A stretch of 64,000 nucleotides of DNA from NORP23 sp050302475. Lineage in GTDB: Bacteria; Pseudomonadota; Alphaproteobacteria; Rhodobacterales; Rhodobacteraceae. This document shows positions 1 through 8,091 of the stretch, in pieces. Every line of letters begins with the position of its first letter. The stretch's first letter is position 1. The stretch lies in contig JBNLBF010000002.1 in NCBI GenBank assembly GCA_050302475.1, forward strand, positions 124,001-188,000, given 5' to 3'. The translations under genes were made by a program, and so were the position numbers. A model generated the notes under the pieces. That model did not search any database and had not been told where the DNA came from. It saw only the letters and a list, made by a program, of their open reading frames with translations.

Positions 1-516
1 CGACCCGGCAGTGTCTTCGAAAACAATCGGGATCGGCGCAGCAGTGCCGGGAACGCCGTCGATGTGGGCATCACCATCATAGCGGACTTTGCCATCCGGC
101 GTCTCAACTGTCGCCACAGCGATCTGACCGGTATTCTCCATGAATATCCGAATGTCGGTCACATCACCCTTCGGCAAAACAAGTCCACGCTCTATCGCAA
201 ACGGGCCAACCCCCGCCAGAATATTTCCGCAATTCTGCATGTCCGTTACGATCGGCTGATCGACGAAAACCTGCAGGAACAGGTAATCGACATCCACGCC
301 TTCGCGGTCGGATTTCCGTACCACCGCAACCTTAGAGGTCAGCGGATCAGCCCCGCCCATTCCATCAATCTGACGTGGATCGGGTGACCCCATTATCCGC
401 AGCAACAGCGCGTCACGCGCCGCCGGATCGTCAGGCAGATCGTCGGCCAGAAAATAGCCGCCCTTGGATGTCCCGCCGCGCATCCACGTACAGGGGATGC
501 CGGTTGGGTCACTCAT
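1..516 (-). CDS. galD: 4-oxalomesaconate tautomerase, PrpF/GalD family (partial, 3' end outside window)
   Basis: The first 172 residues are visible; the family runs to about 360, so the gene leaves the window at base 1. Residues 9-20 carry CTWMRGGTSKGG, followed by GMGGADPLTSK near residues 52-62 and an NCGN motif with Cys96. These are the N-terminal hallmarks of the PrpF branch of the diaminopimelate-epimerase fold. GalD isomerises the keto and enol forms of 4-oxalomesaconate in gallate and protocatechuate 4,5-cleavage. It overlaps the upstream aldolase gene by 8 bp and is the last visible gene of the ligM-TRAP-dioxygenase operon. PrpF-type aconitate isomerases share the fold, so the name rests on the adjacent galC- and galB-like genes. 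Confidence 0.8.
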   Translation of the reverse strand, partial: MSDPTGIPCTWMRGGTSKGGYFLADDLPDDPAARDALLLRIMGSPDPRQIDGMGGADPLTSKVAVVRKSDREGVDVDYLFLQVFVDQPIVTDMQNCGNILAGVGPFAIERGLVLPKGDVTDIRIFMENTGQIAVATVETPDGKVRYDGDAHIDGVPGTAAPIPIVFEDTAGS

Positions 517-1180
517 ATTTCAGGCCTTTTTTGGCCAGTCGCGGGCGCATGTTATAAATATCAAGGCCCAACTCGCCCGCCGCCAAACGCTGGCGTTTTT
601 CTTCTTCGGCGTCCAAGCGCGCCTGCGTTTTTGCCATGACCGTTTCCGCCGTTTCACGCGGCACAACGCAAACGCCGTCATCGTCGGCGACGATAATATC
701 CCCCGGATTGACCAGAGCACCCGCACAGACAATCGGCACATTCACCGAGCCAATCGTTTCCTTCACCGTCCCTTGCGCCGAAATCGCTGTCGACCAAACC
801 GCAAAGCCCATTGCGCGCAGGTCTTTTGTATCGCGAACCCCCGCATCAATCACCAGCGCCTTGCAGCCCCGCGCCATGGCCGAGGTCGCCAGCAGGTCAC
901 CGAAATACCCCATATCGCACGGCGCCGTCGGGGCGAGGACCATGATGTCCCCTTCCTGCAACTGCTCGATCGCAACATGGATCATCCAGTTGTCACCCGG
1001 TGCTGCCGAGATCGTCACCGCCGACCCCGCTATCCCGAAATCCTGCTGGATCGGGCGCATGTTTGACGTCATCAACCCCGAGCGCCCATGGGCTTCGTGC
1101 ACCGTGGCCACGCCCGCCGCGCCCATACGTTTGATGATCGCCGGATCGGCACGTTGAATGTTCTGGACAACCACGCTCAT
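509..1180 (-). CDS. galC: 4-carboxy-4-hydroxy-2-oxoadipate aldolase (GalC/LigK, RraA-like fold)
   Basis: The 223-residue protein has the RraA/HMG-aldolase fold. GDLLA at 94-98 and DAGVRD at 112-117 form the divalent-metal and pyruvate-enolate site; Arg116-Asp117 match the catalytic pair of this aldolase family. The reaction splits 4-carboxy-4-hydroxy-2-oxoadipate into pyruvate and oxaloacetate, the last step of the oxalomesaconate route. Its start overlaps the stop of galB by 4 bp (translational coupling) and its stop overlaps galD by 8 bp. RNase-E inhibitor RraA is a relative, but the neighbours argue for the aldolase. Confidence 0.88.
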   Translation of the reverse strand: MSVVVQNIQRADPAIIKRMGAAGVATVHEAHGRSGLMTSNMRPIQQDFGIAGSAVTISAAPGDNWMIHVAIEQLQEGDIMVLAPTAPCDMGYFGDLLATSAMARGCKALVIDAGVRDTKDLRAMGFAVWSTAISAQGTVKETIGSVNVPIVCAGALVNPGDIIVADDDGVCVVPRETAETVMAKTQARLDAEEEKRQRLAAGELGLDIYNMRPRLAKKGLKYE

Positions 1181-1905
1181 AGCTCATCCACCGTACGCGG
1201 GAAGACAGACTGGAACCCCTCGGCATATTTGCAATCGCGCCCGCCCGACTGCCCGCCGGAGTTGCGCTTGAAATGGTTCGCGCGGTTCTGGGCAACGCGG
1301 GTGTAATAGTCCCACAGATGCTCCTGCCCCTGCATACATTCAATCGCAGCGCGCTTCTTGTCCCAGACGGGAGTTATATCCAGAAACGTGTCGGGTTTCC
1401 ATTCCATCTGTTCCGTCTGGTGGGGTTCGAACAGGTAAAGCTGCGGTGCGCCCAGCACCTTTTGTCCCGGATTATGCCCCCACGCCTGCGCCATCATGCG
1501 ACAGGTCAGCGCAAAATCGGTCGTGTACATATGGTCAGTGTTATACGGGTCCCATTTGGAGTGCGACATCATGAAAGACGGCTGAACGACGCGGATCACA
1601 TCGACCATCCGGTCCTGCGTCTCGCGCCCCAGATCCAGCGGATAATCCCCGACGTCAAAGAACTGGATGTCGTGGACGTCCAACGCTTTGGCGGCATTCT
1701 CTGCCTCCTTCCGGCGTTCGGTTTTAACCTTGTCGAGCGTCATCCCTTCCTGCTTCCACAGCTTCGCGCTTTCGCCGCGTTCGCCATAGGAGAGGCAGAC
1801 GACTGTGACCTCGTATCCCAGCGACTGGTGGAGTGCGATAGCCCCACCGCAGCGCCAGACGAAATCGGCGGAGTGGGCGGAGATGATGAGGGCGGTTTTG
1901 CTCAT
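1177..1905 (-). CDS. galB: 4-oxalomesaconate hydratase, PIG-L/LmbE family (GalB type)
   Basis: The 242-residue protein has the PIG-L/LmbE metal-dependent fold. The usual AHPDDE motif is changed to AHSADF at residues 10-15, with downstream His115 and His125 in the SHSKWDP...DH segment as further likely metal ligands. This departure from the deacetylase motif is typical of the Pseudomonas putida GalB hydratase, which is unrelated to LigJ. It would hydrate 4-oxalomesaconate to 4-carboxy-4-hydroxy-2-oxoadipate, the substrate of the aldolase encoded next. A 4-bp overlap links it to galC, and 4 bp separate it from the dioxygenase gene. A deacetylase role is possible but unlikely in this operon. Confidence 0.85.
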   Translation of the reverse strand: MSKTALIISAHSADFVWRCGGAIALHQSLGYEVTVVCLSYGERGESAKLWKQEGMTLDKVKTERRKEAENAAKALDVHDIQFFDVGDYPLDLGRETQDRMVDVIRVVQPSFMMSHSKWDPYNTDHMYTTDFALTCRMMAQAWGHNPGQKVLGAPQLYLFEPHQTEQMEWKPDTFLDITPVWDKKRAAIECMQGQEHLWDYYTRVAQNRANHFKRNSGGQSGGRDCKYAEGFQSVFPRTVDEL

Positions 1906-1909
1906 GGTA

Positions 1910-2869
1910 TCAGTCCCGTTTGACAGGTGGTGTTCCGTGCGTGTGGAAAGTCTCGATGGTTTTCAGACCCCATGCCTGCCCCTTCTTGCGATCTGCTTCG
2001 GTCCAGACGACAGGCTCCCATGACGGGTCCAAAATCAACCGCGCGCCGGCATTGGCCAGCTCGATCCGGTTGCCAGCTGGTTCCCACGCATAGAGGAAAA
2101 ACGAGCCCTGAATGGCGTGTTTATGCGGGCCAGTCTCGATATGGACGCCGTTTTCCAGATAGATGTCGGCGGCGCGCAAAATATCCTCGCGCGTGTCGGT
2201 GGCATAGGTAACGTGGTGCAGACGGCCTTGGCCGCCACCGCGTTCTTCGGAACAGACCAGATCGTAGGTTTTGTTGTTACAGCTGAACCAGCAGCCACCC
2301 ATCCGGCCACTGTCCAGCTGGATATATTCCGTCACCTTGTTGCCCAGACATGTATCCACGAAGCGTTTGAATTCGCTGACATCCTCGCCCAGCAGATTGA
2401 CGTGATCAATGCGGCGCGGGCTGATCCCCTGCGCATGATAGCGCGAGGACAGGTTTTTGAGGGCCGAGGCGTCTTCGGGCGGCGCGTCATATTTGACCGT
2501 GTCCCAATAAAGCTCGAACACATGACCGAACGGGTCCTCGAACCGGAAGGACCGGCCATGGCCCAGATCGCCATCGGTCCAGCCCAGAACCTTGTATTCC
2601 GACGCTTCAATCGCGGCAACGCGGCGGTCCAATGCCTCGGGCGAGGACACGCGATAGGCGATATGACCAACACCCGTGCGGTCGGCCTTTGTCAGCTTCA
2701 TCGAATGGAATTCGTAATCGTCCCACGCCCGCAAATAGGCGCTGTCGCCGTCAATTGCAGAGCATTTCAACCCGTAGACACGCGTAAAGAAATCAAGGCT
2801 CTCGTCGAACTTGTCGGTGAAAACTTCGACATGCGCCAGATGGGCGAGGTCATTGCTAGCGTCGGTCAT
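1910..2869 (-). CDS. Type I extradiol (VOC-fold) ring-cleavage dioxygenase, catechol 2,3-dioxygenase family
   Basis: The 319-residue protein has two VOC domains (about 8-125 and 150-290), as in XylE-type enzymes. The Fe(II) ligands appear conserved: His156 (RIDHVNL), one of His218/His219 (RLHHV) and Glu270 (GNRIEL). The second-shell His251 and Tyr260 are also present, so it should be an active Fe(II) ring-cleaving enzyme. It lies between a TRAP transporter and galB-galC-galD, where a type II enzyme (LigAB, DesB or GalA) would be expected. The likely substrate is gallate, 3-O-methylgallate or protocatechuate rather than catechol; that is inferred from context only. Confidence 0.85.
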   Translation of the reverse strand: MTDASNDLAHLAHVEVFTDKFDESLDFFTRVYGLKCSAIDGDSAYLRAWDDYEFHSMKLTKADRTGVGHIAYRVSSPEALDRRVAAIEASEYKVLGWTDGDLGHGRSFRFEDPFGHVFELYWDTVKYDAPPEDASALKNLSSRYHAQGISPRRIDHVNLLGEDVSEFKRFVDTCLGNKVTEYIQLDSGRMGGCWFSCNNKTYDLVCSEERGGGQGRLHHVTYATDTREDILRAADIYLENGVHIETGPHKHAIQGSFFLYAWEPAGNRIELANAGARLILDPSWEPVVWTEADRKKGQAWGLKTIETFHTHGTPPVKRD

Positions 2870-2878
2870 ATCAACTCC

Positions 2879-4183
2879 TTAGTTGAACATGGTATTGGGT
2901 AGGAACAAGACGATTTGCGGGAAGGCGATCAGGATCGCGAGCGCAACAATCATCATTAGCCAGAATGGTAGAACGCCGCGGAAAATCGTGCCGAGGTCTA
3001 CATTTTTCGCCACGGATTTCACGATGAACACATTGATCCCGACAGGGGGTGAGATCAGCCCCATTTCCAGCGTCAGGACGACCAGTACCCCGAACCAGAT
3101 CGGGTCTATCCCCAACTCTAGCACAATCGGGAAAAAGATCGGAATGGTAAGGACCAGCATCGCGAAGCCTTCGAGGAAACAGCCGAGAACCAGATAGATC
3201 AGCAGCATGACGATCAACACACCCAGCGTTGAAAGGTTCAACGCCTCGAACATCTGGCCGACGGCCACGGGGATGTCGGACAGGGCCAGGAATGGGTTAA
3301 TCATATGCGCGGCGATCAGGATCAGCATCACGGTGGCGGTGGTGACAACACTGTCTTTGGAGGCCGCCCAAAGCTGGCGAAAGGACAGCGAACGCGTGGC
3401 GAAGCCGATTATGATAACGGCGCCTGCGCCTACGGCGGCGGCCTCGACCGGTGAAAACAGACCGCCGTATATCCCGCCAATGGTCAGCAGGATAATTCCG
3501 ACAATCGGCCCAGCGCCAAGCAGCGCCCGGGATTTTTCAGACATGGTGGTTTTCGGCCCCGCCGGCCCCAGCGCCGGTTTTACCCAGCACATGACGGTGA
3601 TGGCGAGAACGAAAAGAGCCAGCAGCAATATCCCCGGCAAGACGCCCGCAAGAAACAGACGGCCGATGGATTGCTCGGTCAAAATGGCATAGATCACGAA
3701 CCCTGTGGATGGCGGGATCAGGATGCCGAGCGTTCCGCCAGCGGCAACTACACCCGTCGACAGGCGGTCGTCATATTTATACCGATCCATCTCGCCCAGC
3801 GCGACCTTGCCCATGGTCAGGGCCGATGCGACCGACGATCCCGACAGTGCCGCGAACCCGCCGCAGCCAATCACAGTGGCCGACGCCAGCCCGCCACGCA
3901 CCGATCCGATGATCGCGTAGGCCGCGTCATATAAACGGCGGCTCATTCCGGTGATAGAGGCAACATTGCCCATCAGGATAAACAACGGGATGACCACAAG
4001 TTCCGGCGACGATCCCAGCGTAAATGCCTCGGACGATAATAGCCCCATGGAGGCATTGAACCCGTTCAGGATCCACGTGCCGATGAAGCCAACGAAAAAC
4101 ATGGCGAAGGCAACGGGGATGCGCACCAGAAGCATGATCAACAGAATGATGATCCCGATCAAACCGATTAAAGATGCACTCAT
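2879..4183 (-). CDS. dctM: TRAP transporter large permease DctM
   Basis: A 434-residue, very hydrophobic integral membrane protein with about 12 predicted segments and DctM-family signatures such as GCGGFAALSGSS near residue 105 and GLISPPVGINVFIV near the C-terminus. It forms the Na+-coupled translocation channel together with DctQ, whose stop overlaps this start by 4 bp. It is encoded after dctP and dctQ and 9 bp before the dioxygenase gene, which makes an aromatic acid the probable cargo. Confidence 0.92.
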   Translation of the reverse strand: MSASLIGLIGIIILLIMLLVRIPVAFAMFFVGFIGTWILNGFNASMGLLSSEAFTLGSSPELVVIPLFILMGNVASITGMSRRLYDAAYAIIGSVRGGLASATVIGCGGFAALSGSSVASALTMGKVALGEMDRYKYDDRLSTGVVAAGGTLGILIPPSTGFVIYAILTEQSIGRLFLAGVLPGILLLALFVLAITVMCWVKPALGPAGPKTTMSEKSRALLGAGPIVGIILLTIGGIYGGLFSPVEAAAVGAGAVIIIGFATRSLSFRQLWAASKDSVVTTATVMLILIAAHMINPFLALSDIPVAVGQMFEALNLSTLGVLIVMLLIYLVLGCFLEGFAMLVLTIPIFFPIVLELGIDPIWFGVLVVLTLEMGLISPPVGINVFIVKSVAKNVDLGTIFRGVLPFWLMMIVALAILIAFPQIVLFLPNTMFN

Positions 4184-4695
4184 GACATGAAATCCCTTTC
4201 GCCGCGGACATCACGCGAACCGGTGGCCAGCTCGATACTGCGTAACAGCATGCCTAGCGATGTGATGATCGCAAAGACGATCAGGATGATGCGGAACCAT
4301 GTCATCGGCAAGTTCAACAGGTTGGTGGAATCCGGCATATTGAACCGCACATTGATCGCCACAACTTTGTAAACCGCCCAAGCCAGCATCACGAAAATCA
4401 CCGCCCCCATCAGCGCCGACAGCGCATCAATCATGCGGTTCAGTTTTTGGGGAAACCTGCGTTCCAGCAGGTCAACAGCGATATGCCCACCCTGTCGGTC
4501 ACACAGCGCCATTGCGCCGAATACAATCAAAATCATCGTCATTGTGATCAGGTCTTGCGAGCCGAACATTGGCGAGCCGAAGGCACGTCCGATCACATCG
4601 ACGAGGATGACGAGCATTTCAAAGATCAGACCCGCAGAACCGATAAAGGCGGACAGGCTGATAAGCCCGTCCGCCAATTTACGCACCATATTCAT
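4180..4695 (-). CDS. dctQ: TRAP transporter small permease DctQ
   Basis: 171 residues with four hydrophobic segments, the DctQ topology. The family-typical stretch with GSQDLITMTMI and CDRQGGHIAVDLL lies between about residues 43 and 78. It partners with the DctM encoded next (4-bp overlap) and starts 9 bp after the dctP stop. It follows the solute receptor in the ligM operon. Confidence 0.9.
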   Translation of the reverse strand: MNMVRKLADGLISLSAFIGSAGLIFEMLVILVDVIGRAFGSPMFGSQDLITMTMILIVFGAMALCDRQGGHIAVDLLERRFPQKLNRMIDALSALMGAVIFVMLAWAVYKVVAINVRFNMPDSTNLLNLPMTWFRIILIVFAIITSLGMLLRSIELATGSRDVRGERDFMS

Positions 4696-4704
4696 GGTCG
4701 TTGT

Positions 4705-5679
4705 TTACTCTGCCGTCATCGCGGCATAGGCGTCTTCGCCACCGACTTCAGCAACATAAGCCGCCGTCACTGGCAGAACCAGATCGGCAAATGCCTGAGC
4801 CTGCTCGGGTGTCAGATCAACAAACGTGTTGTCGCCAGACTCGCGCGCTGTTGCAACTCCTGCGTCGGATGTTGCAAACCACGCCGTTTCAGCGCTTTCG
4901 GAAACAACCGCACGGGCATCAAGGATTGCTTGCTGCTGATCTTCGGGCAGCGAGTTGAACTTGTCCTCGTTCATAATCGCGTAGAAGGTCAGGTTGCCGA
5001 GCGGCGCGCCAAACGTGTAGCTGTCCGCAACTTCGTCCAGTTTAAAGTCGTTCAGCGTGGATGATCCGGTGAACACTCCATCGATCAGACCCGTCTGAAG
5101 CGCGTTATAAACCTGATTGATCGGCATCTGAACCGGCGTCGCCCCCAGCGCGGTTGCCACTTCGCCAGCGGTTGCACCGGCAACACGGATTTTCAGACCT
5201 TCCAGATCAGACGGTTCGCGAATGACGTGACCTTTCATGATCATGACATTCGGCTCGGAAATCCACAGCGCGACCGGAACGGTGCCCGGGAATTCGTCGG
5301 CCAGATGTTCGTCATAGGCCGCCCAGATATTGTCATACCCGTGCGTGCCGGCTTCGATCACACCCGGCAATTCCGCAATCATGGTTTTCTGGAACTGCGA
5401 GGATGTATATCCCGGCAGGCCCCAAGCCATGTCCGCCACGCCCTGAACCACGCGAACATATTGTTCAACGGGACCAGCGCCCAGCTCGCCACCCAGATAG
5501 CCGCGAACGGTCAATTCGCCACCTGTGGCGTCGGACAGAACCTCGTTCAGCTTCTCGATAACGGATGCGGTGACGGTATGCGGAGCCGGGGTGAAGGAGG
5601 CGAATTTCAACTCCTCGGCCCAGCTGGCGGTGGCGGTCGTTGCTACCAGCGCGGCAGCGGCAAGTGTAGTAAATTTCAT
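4705..5679 (-). CDS. dctP: TRAP transporter periplasmic solute receptor DctP
   Basis: 324 residues from the ATG preceded by a strong GGAGGACTAAC ribosome-binding site; a longer in-frame start exists but lacks one. Residues 1-21 are a Sec signal peptide ending SWA. The mature DctP-fold receptor has the conserved arginine in LEGLKIRVAG (about 148-157), which usually clamps a substrate carboxylate, so an organic acid ligand is expected. Position between a LigM-like demethylase and the dctQM-dioxygenase-galBCD genes points to a methoxylated aromatic acid, but the ligand is not readable from sequence. Confidence 0.9.
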   Translation of the reverse strand: MKFTTLAAAALVATTATASWAEELKFASFTPAPHTVTASVIEKLNEVLSDATGGELTVRGYLGGELGAGPVEQYVRVVQGVADMAWGLPGYTSSQFQKTMIAELPGVIEAGTHGYDNIWAAYDEHLADEFPGTVPVALWISEPNVMIMKGHVIREPSDLEGLKIRVAGATAGEVATALGATPVQMPINQVYNALQTGLIDGVFTGSSTLNDFKLDEVADSYTFGAPLGNLTFYAIMNEDKFNSLPEDQQQAILDARAVVSESAETAWFATSDAGVATARESGDNTFVDLTPEQAQAFADLVLPVTAAYVAEVGGEDAYAAMTAE

Positions 5680-5705
5680 GTTAGTCCTCCCAAAGACGTT
5701 TCGAT

Positions 5706-5754
5706 GTGCCTTTATCGGCACTTTTGCGTCGGTGGCGAGGGATTCCCGCCACCG
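5706..5754 (-). other. Two hairpins between ligM-like gene and dctP
   Basis: Two inverted repeats fill the 94-bp gap between the demethylase stop and dctP: an 8-bp stem (5730-5737 with 5747-5754, 9-nt loop) and a 5-bp stem (5706-5710 with 5717-5721, 6-nt loop). Neither is followed by a clear T-run on the minus strand, so mRNA processing or partial attenuation is more likely than full termination. Confidence 0.4.
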
Positions 5755-5773
5755 TCGAGATTATCCTAACCAA

Positions 5774-7183
5774 CTAGCTGCGCGTGCGCCAGCTATCCGC
5801 ATAATTTTCGCGGGCTTCCTGCGAATACGGTGTCGGGGACACACGAACGCGGATTTCAGCCTGCTTGTGCGGCTCGGTCGAGGTTTTCTGCGTGGTTTCC
5901 GGCTCACCCCATTTCAGGGTCAGAATGTCACCTTCCTGCACGTTAGTGTCGACAACACCCAGTGACAGAACGCAGCGTTCATTCCAGCTATAGCCATTGA
6001 ACATGGACATACCAACCATATCGCCGGCCTCGTTGCAGATCATATCTGCGGAGGACGACGCATAGTTCGGCTGCGGGAAGTCGATCCATTTGTAAGGTGT
6101 TCCCTGTTCAAAGGCAGAGGCAATGACCTTCAGCACGTCGTCCCGGTTCCATTCGAACGTGACTTTCTTGCGCTTCGCCCCTTCGGCTTTGATCTTTTCG
6201 AGGGCAGCTTTGCCGACGAAATCATCTTTCTTCCAGCCGATATAGAAGTCGTAACCCAGTTCGAACGGGTTCACATAATAATCTTCGATATTGTCGGAAA
6301 CGAATGATCCACCGATGGCGCCAGACGCCTCGTAACTGTCAGGACCTAGCCACTCGCGATATTCTTTCAACATGCCATCGCCGGTATAGATGCCCGGCAG
6401 CGGGGACGGGATCCAGCCGGATTCCAGCGTGTTGGTGGAATAGGCGCGGCTGCCGCACTGAACGATGTCAACGCCAGCTTCCTTCGCAGCTTCCATAATC
6501 GCGGAATGGACATAATGCTTGTCTGCATAGGGGCCCCAAATTTCCAGACCCGGCGCACCGGACATACCGTGACGCAACGCCTGAACTTTTTTCGAGCCAA
6601 CATTGATCCAGTCCACATGGAAGAATTTGATATCCGGGATCGGACCGCCATTCATCTTTTCAAAGATTTTCGGCGCCAGTGGGCCCTGAATCTGATAGCG
6701 ATAATGGGTGCGCAGAACACGTTCACCTTCGGGGCGCGACGGGGAACGCGGATCATGCGTGATACGAACATTCCATTTACCCGACGCCGCACAAAACAGC
6801 AGCCAGTTCGAGGTCGGCGCACGGCCAACCAGAACGAATTTGTCCTCGCGCTCACGGAAGATGATATGGTCGCCGATCACATGCCCGTTCGGCGTCACCG
6901 GCACATAGTGCTTTGCGCGGTTCAGGTCGAAATTCGCGAAAGAGTTGATGCCATGCTGCGACAGAAATTCCATCGCCTGCGGACCTTCGACGATCAACTC
7001 GTCCATATGGTGCGACTGATCAAATAGCACCGCACCATTGCGCCATGCGCTTTGTTCGTTCCGCCAATTCTGAAATTCCGGGGCAACCACCGGATAGACA
7101 TACATGCCGATCTTCGAATTGCGCAGCACGTCAACGATGTTGCCGGACTCGTTGATTTTGTCCTCAAGGCTCAAAATAGCCAT
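5774..7183 (-). CDS. ligM: Tetrahydrofolate-dependent aromatic O-demethylase (LigM/DesA family, GcvT-like)
   Basis: 469 residues from the ATG behind GGGAGGAAAAA, matching the roughly 470-residue LigM. The protein is a GcvT/aminomethyltransferase-fold enzyme with the long C-terminal GcvT_C part (about 360-460). LigM moves the O-methyl group of vanillate or 3-O-methylgallate to tetrahydrofolate, giving protocatechuate or gallate and 5-methyl-THF; DesA does the same with syringate. Which methoxy-benzoate is used here cannot be decided from sequence. It is the first gene of the operon that continues into TRAP, dioxygenase and galBCD. A palindromic operator candidate lies 20-33 bp upstream of the start. 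Confidence 0.85.
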   Translation of the reverse strand: MAILSLEDKINESGNIVDVLRNSKIGMYVYPVVAPEFQNWRNEQSAWRNGAVLFDQSHHMDELIVEGPQAMEFLSQHGINSFANFDLNRAKHYVPVTPNGHVIGDHIIFREREDKFVLVGRAPTSNWLLFCAASGKWNVRITHDPRSPSRPEGERVLRTHYRYQIQGPLAPKIFEKMNGGPIPDIKFFHVDWINVGSKKVQALRHGMSGAPGLEIWGPYADKHYVHSAIMEAAKEAGVDIVQCGSRAYSTNTLESGWIPSPLPGIYTGDGMLKEYREWLGPDSYEASGAIGGSFVSDNIEDYYVNPFELGYDFYIGWKKDDFVGKAALEKIKAEGAKRKKVTFEWNRDDVLKVIASAFEQGTPYKWIDFPQPNYASSSADMICNEAGDMVGMSMFNGYSWNERCVLSLGVVDTNVQEGDILTLKWGEPETTQKTSTEPHKQAEIRVRVSPTPYSQEARENYADSWRTRS

Positions 7184-7202
7184 TTTTTCCTCCCTGTGGT
7201 AA

Positions 7203-7216
7203 GATGTATACATGAT
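7203..7216. promoter_or_regulatory. Candidate GntR/FCD operator, copy 1
   Basis: GATGTATACATGAT contains the perfect 10-bp palindrome ATGTATACAT (7204-7213). Its reverse complement, ATCATGTATACATC, is identical over 14 bp to a site in front of the neighbouring gntR gene. It sits directly upstream of the ligM-like start, where a repressor would control the whole ring-cleavage operon. A one-mismatch copy (ATGTATGCAT) occurs at 7278-7287. Confidence 0.65.
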
Positions 7217-7237
7217 TTGCTTGAAATGAGGAAAAAT

Positions 7238-7261
7238 GCAAGCATGATTTGGAATGCTTGC
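7238..7261. promoter_or_regulatory. 8-bp inverted repeat in the ligM-gntR gap
   Basis: GCAAGCAT (7238-7245) and ATGCTTGC (7254-7261) are perfect inverted repeats with an 8-nt spacer, between the gntR stop and the ligM start. This could be a second regulatory site or a weak gntR terminator hairpin. There is no long T-run. Confidence 0.35.
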
Positions 7262-7298
7262 CGCCAATTCAGCGCAAATGTATGCATTCAGAGGGAAA

Positions 7299-8033
7299 TT
7301 AGTCTTTCACGAGTGCGAGACTGGGGAGCTTTTCCAGCAGGTCGGTCTGATCATTGAGGACATATTCCAGATTACCGCGAGCGATTCTGGCATGTTCGCG
7401 GGCAATCGCCTCTGCCCTGGCGCCTTCGCGTCTTTCAATCGCACTTACCAGCATTCGGTGCTGTTCCTGTGCGATGATCAGTGAAAACTTGAACGCATCA
7501 ATCGCTGTCTGGTCAGGCAAGAAAGCTGAGGGCGAAGCGAAAGGCAGTGATTTTGCCCGGTTCAGCTCTCGAATAATCAGATCGCTGCCTGACAGGGACG
7601 CAAGTTCTGAATGGAACGCGGCATTAAGTTCGGAATATTCGTCAAAACTCACATCGTTCGACGTCCCGCCAACACACTCATCCAGCTTCGCGACGATGTC
7701 TTTGATTGCGTCGAGAGCTTCCTGACTAACCCCACGTTCTGCAGCCAATCGCGCGGCTGTACCTTCCAGAACACCACGGATCTCTATCGCGTCGACAACG
7801 TCGTCATAGGTGAACGAGCGAACGGTAAACCCACCGCCGGAAACACGTTCCAAAAGACCCTCTTCGGCCAGTCGTGACATGGCTTCACGAACAGGGGTTC
7901 GGGAAATTTCCAATTCTTCCGCCAACGCCACCTCGTAAAGACGTGTGCCGCCCGTCAAATCACCGCTGATAATGCGTTGACGCAGTTCAAAGAGCGCGCG
8001 TTTGGCGTGAGTATTTCCTTGTGACGGAGCCAT
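7299..8033 (-). CDS. GntR family regulator with FCD ligand-binding domain
   Basis: 244 residues: an N-terminal winged helix-turn-helix (about 8-75, with SRTPVREAMSRL in the recognition region) and a C-terminal all-helical FCD domain (about 85-220). The FCD domain carries the FHSELASLSG, QHRML and REHARIARGN segments that normally supply metal-binding His and Asp. FCD regulators such as VanR sense carboxylates and repress catabolic genes. It lies between the ligM operon and the SDR-ligase genes, and identical 14-bp palindromes flank it, so it probably controls both itself and the ring-cleavage operon. The effector may be vanillate, syringate or a related acid (inference). Confidence 0.9.
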   Translation of the reverse strand: MAPSQGNTHAKRALFELRQRIISGDLTGGTRLYEVALAEELEISRTPVREAMSRLAEEGLLERVSGGGFTVRSFTYDDVVDAIEIRGVLEGTAARLAAERGVSQEALDAIKDIVAKLDECVGGTSNDVSFDEYSELNAAFHSELASLSGSDLIIRELNRAKSLPFASPSAFLPDQTAIDAFKFSLIIAQEQHRMLVSAIERREGARAEAIAREHARIARGNLEYVLNDQTDLLEKLPSLALVKD

Positions 8034-8053
8034 ATAATCCTCGGGTAATGATG

Positions 8054-8067
8054 ATCATGTATACATC
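8054..8067. promoter_or_regulatory. Candidate GntR/FCD operator, copy 2
   Basis: ATCATGTATACATC with the perfect palindrome ATGTATACAT at 8057-8066, 20-33 bp upstream of the gntR start. The 14-bp match to the copy before the ligM-like gene suggests autoregulation. An overlapping ATGATCAT palindrome occupies 8051-8058. Confidence 0.65.
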
Positions 8068-8091
8068 ACGTTCATCGTTGCCCACCAGCCT

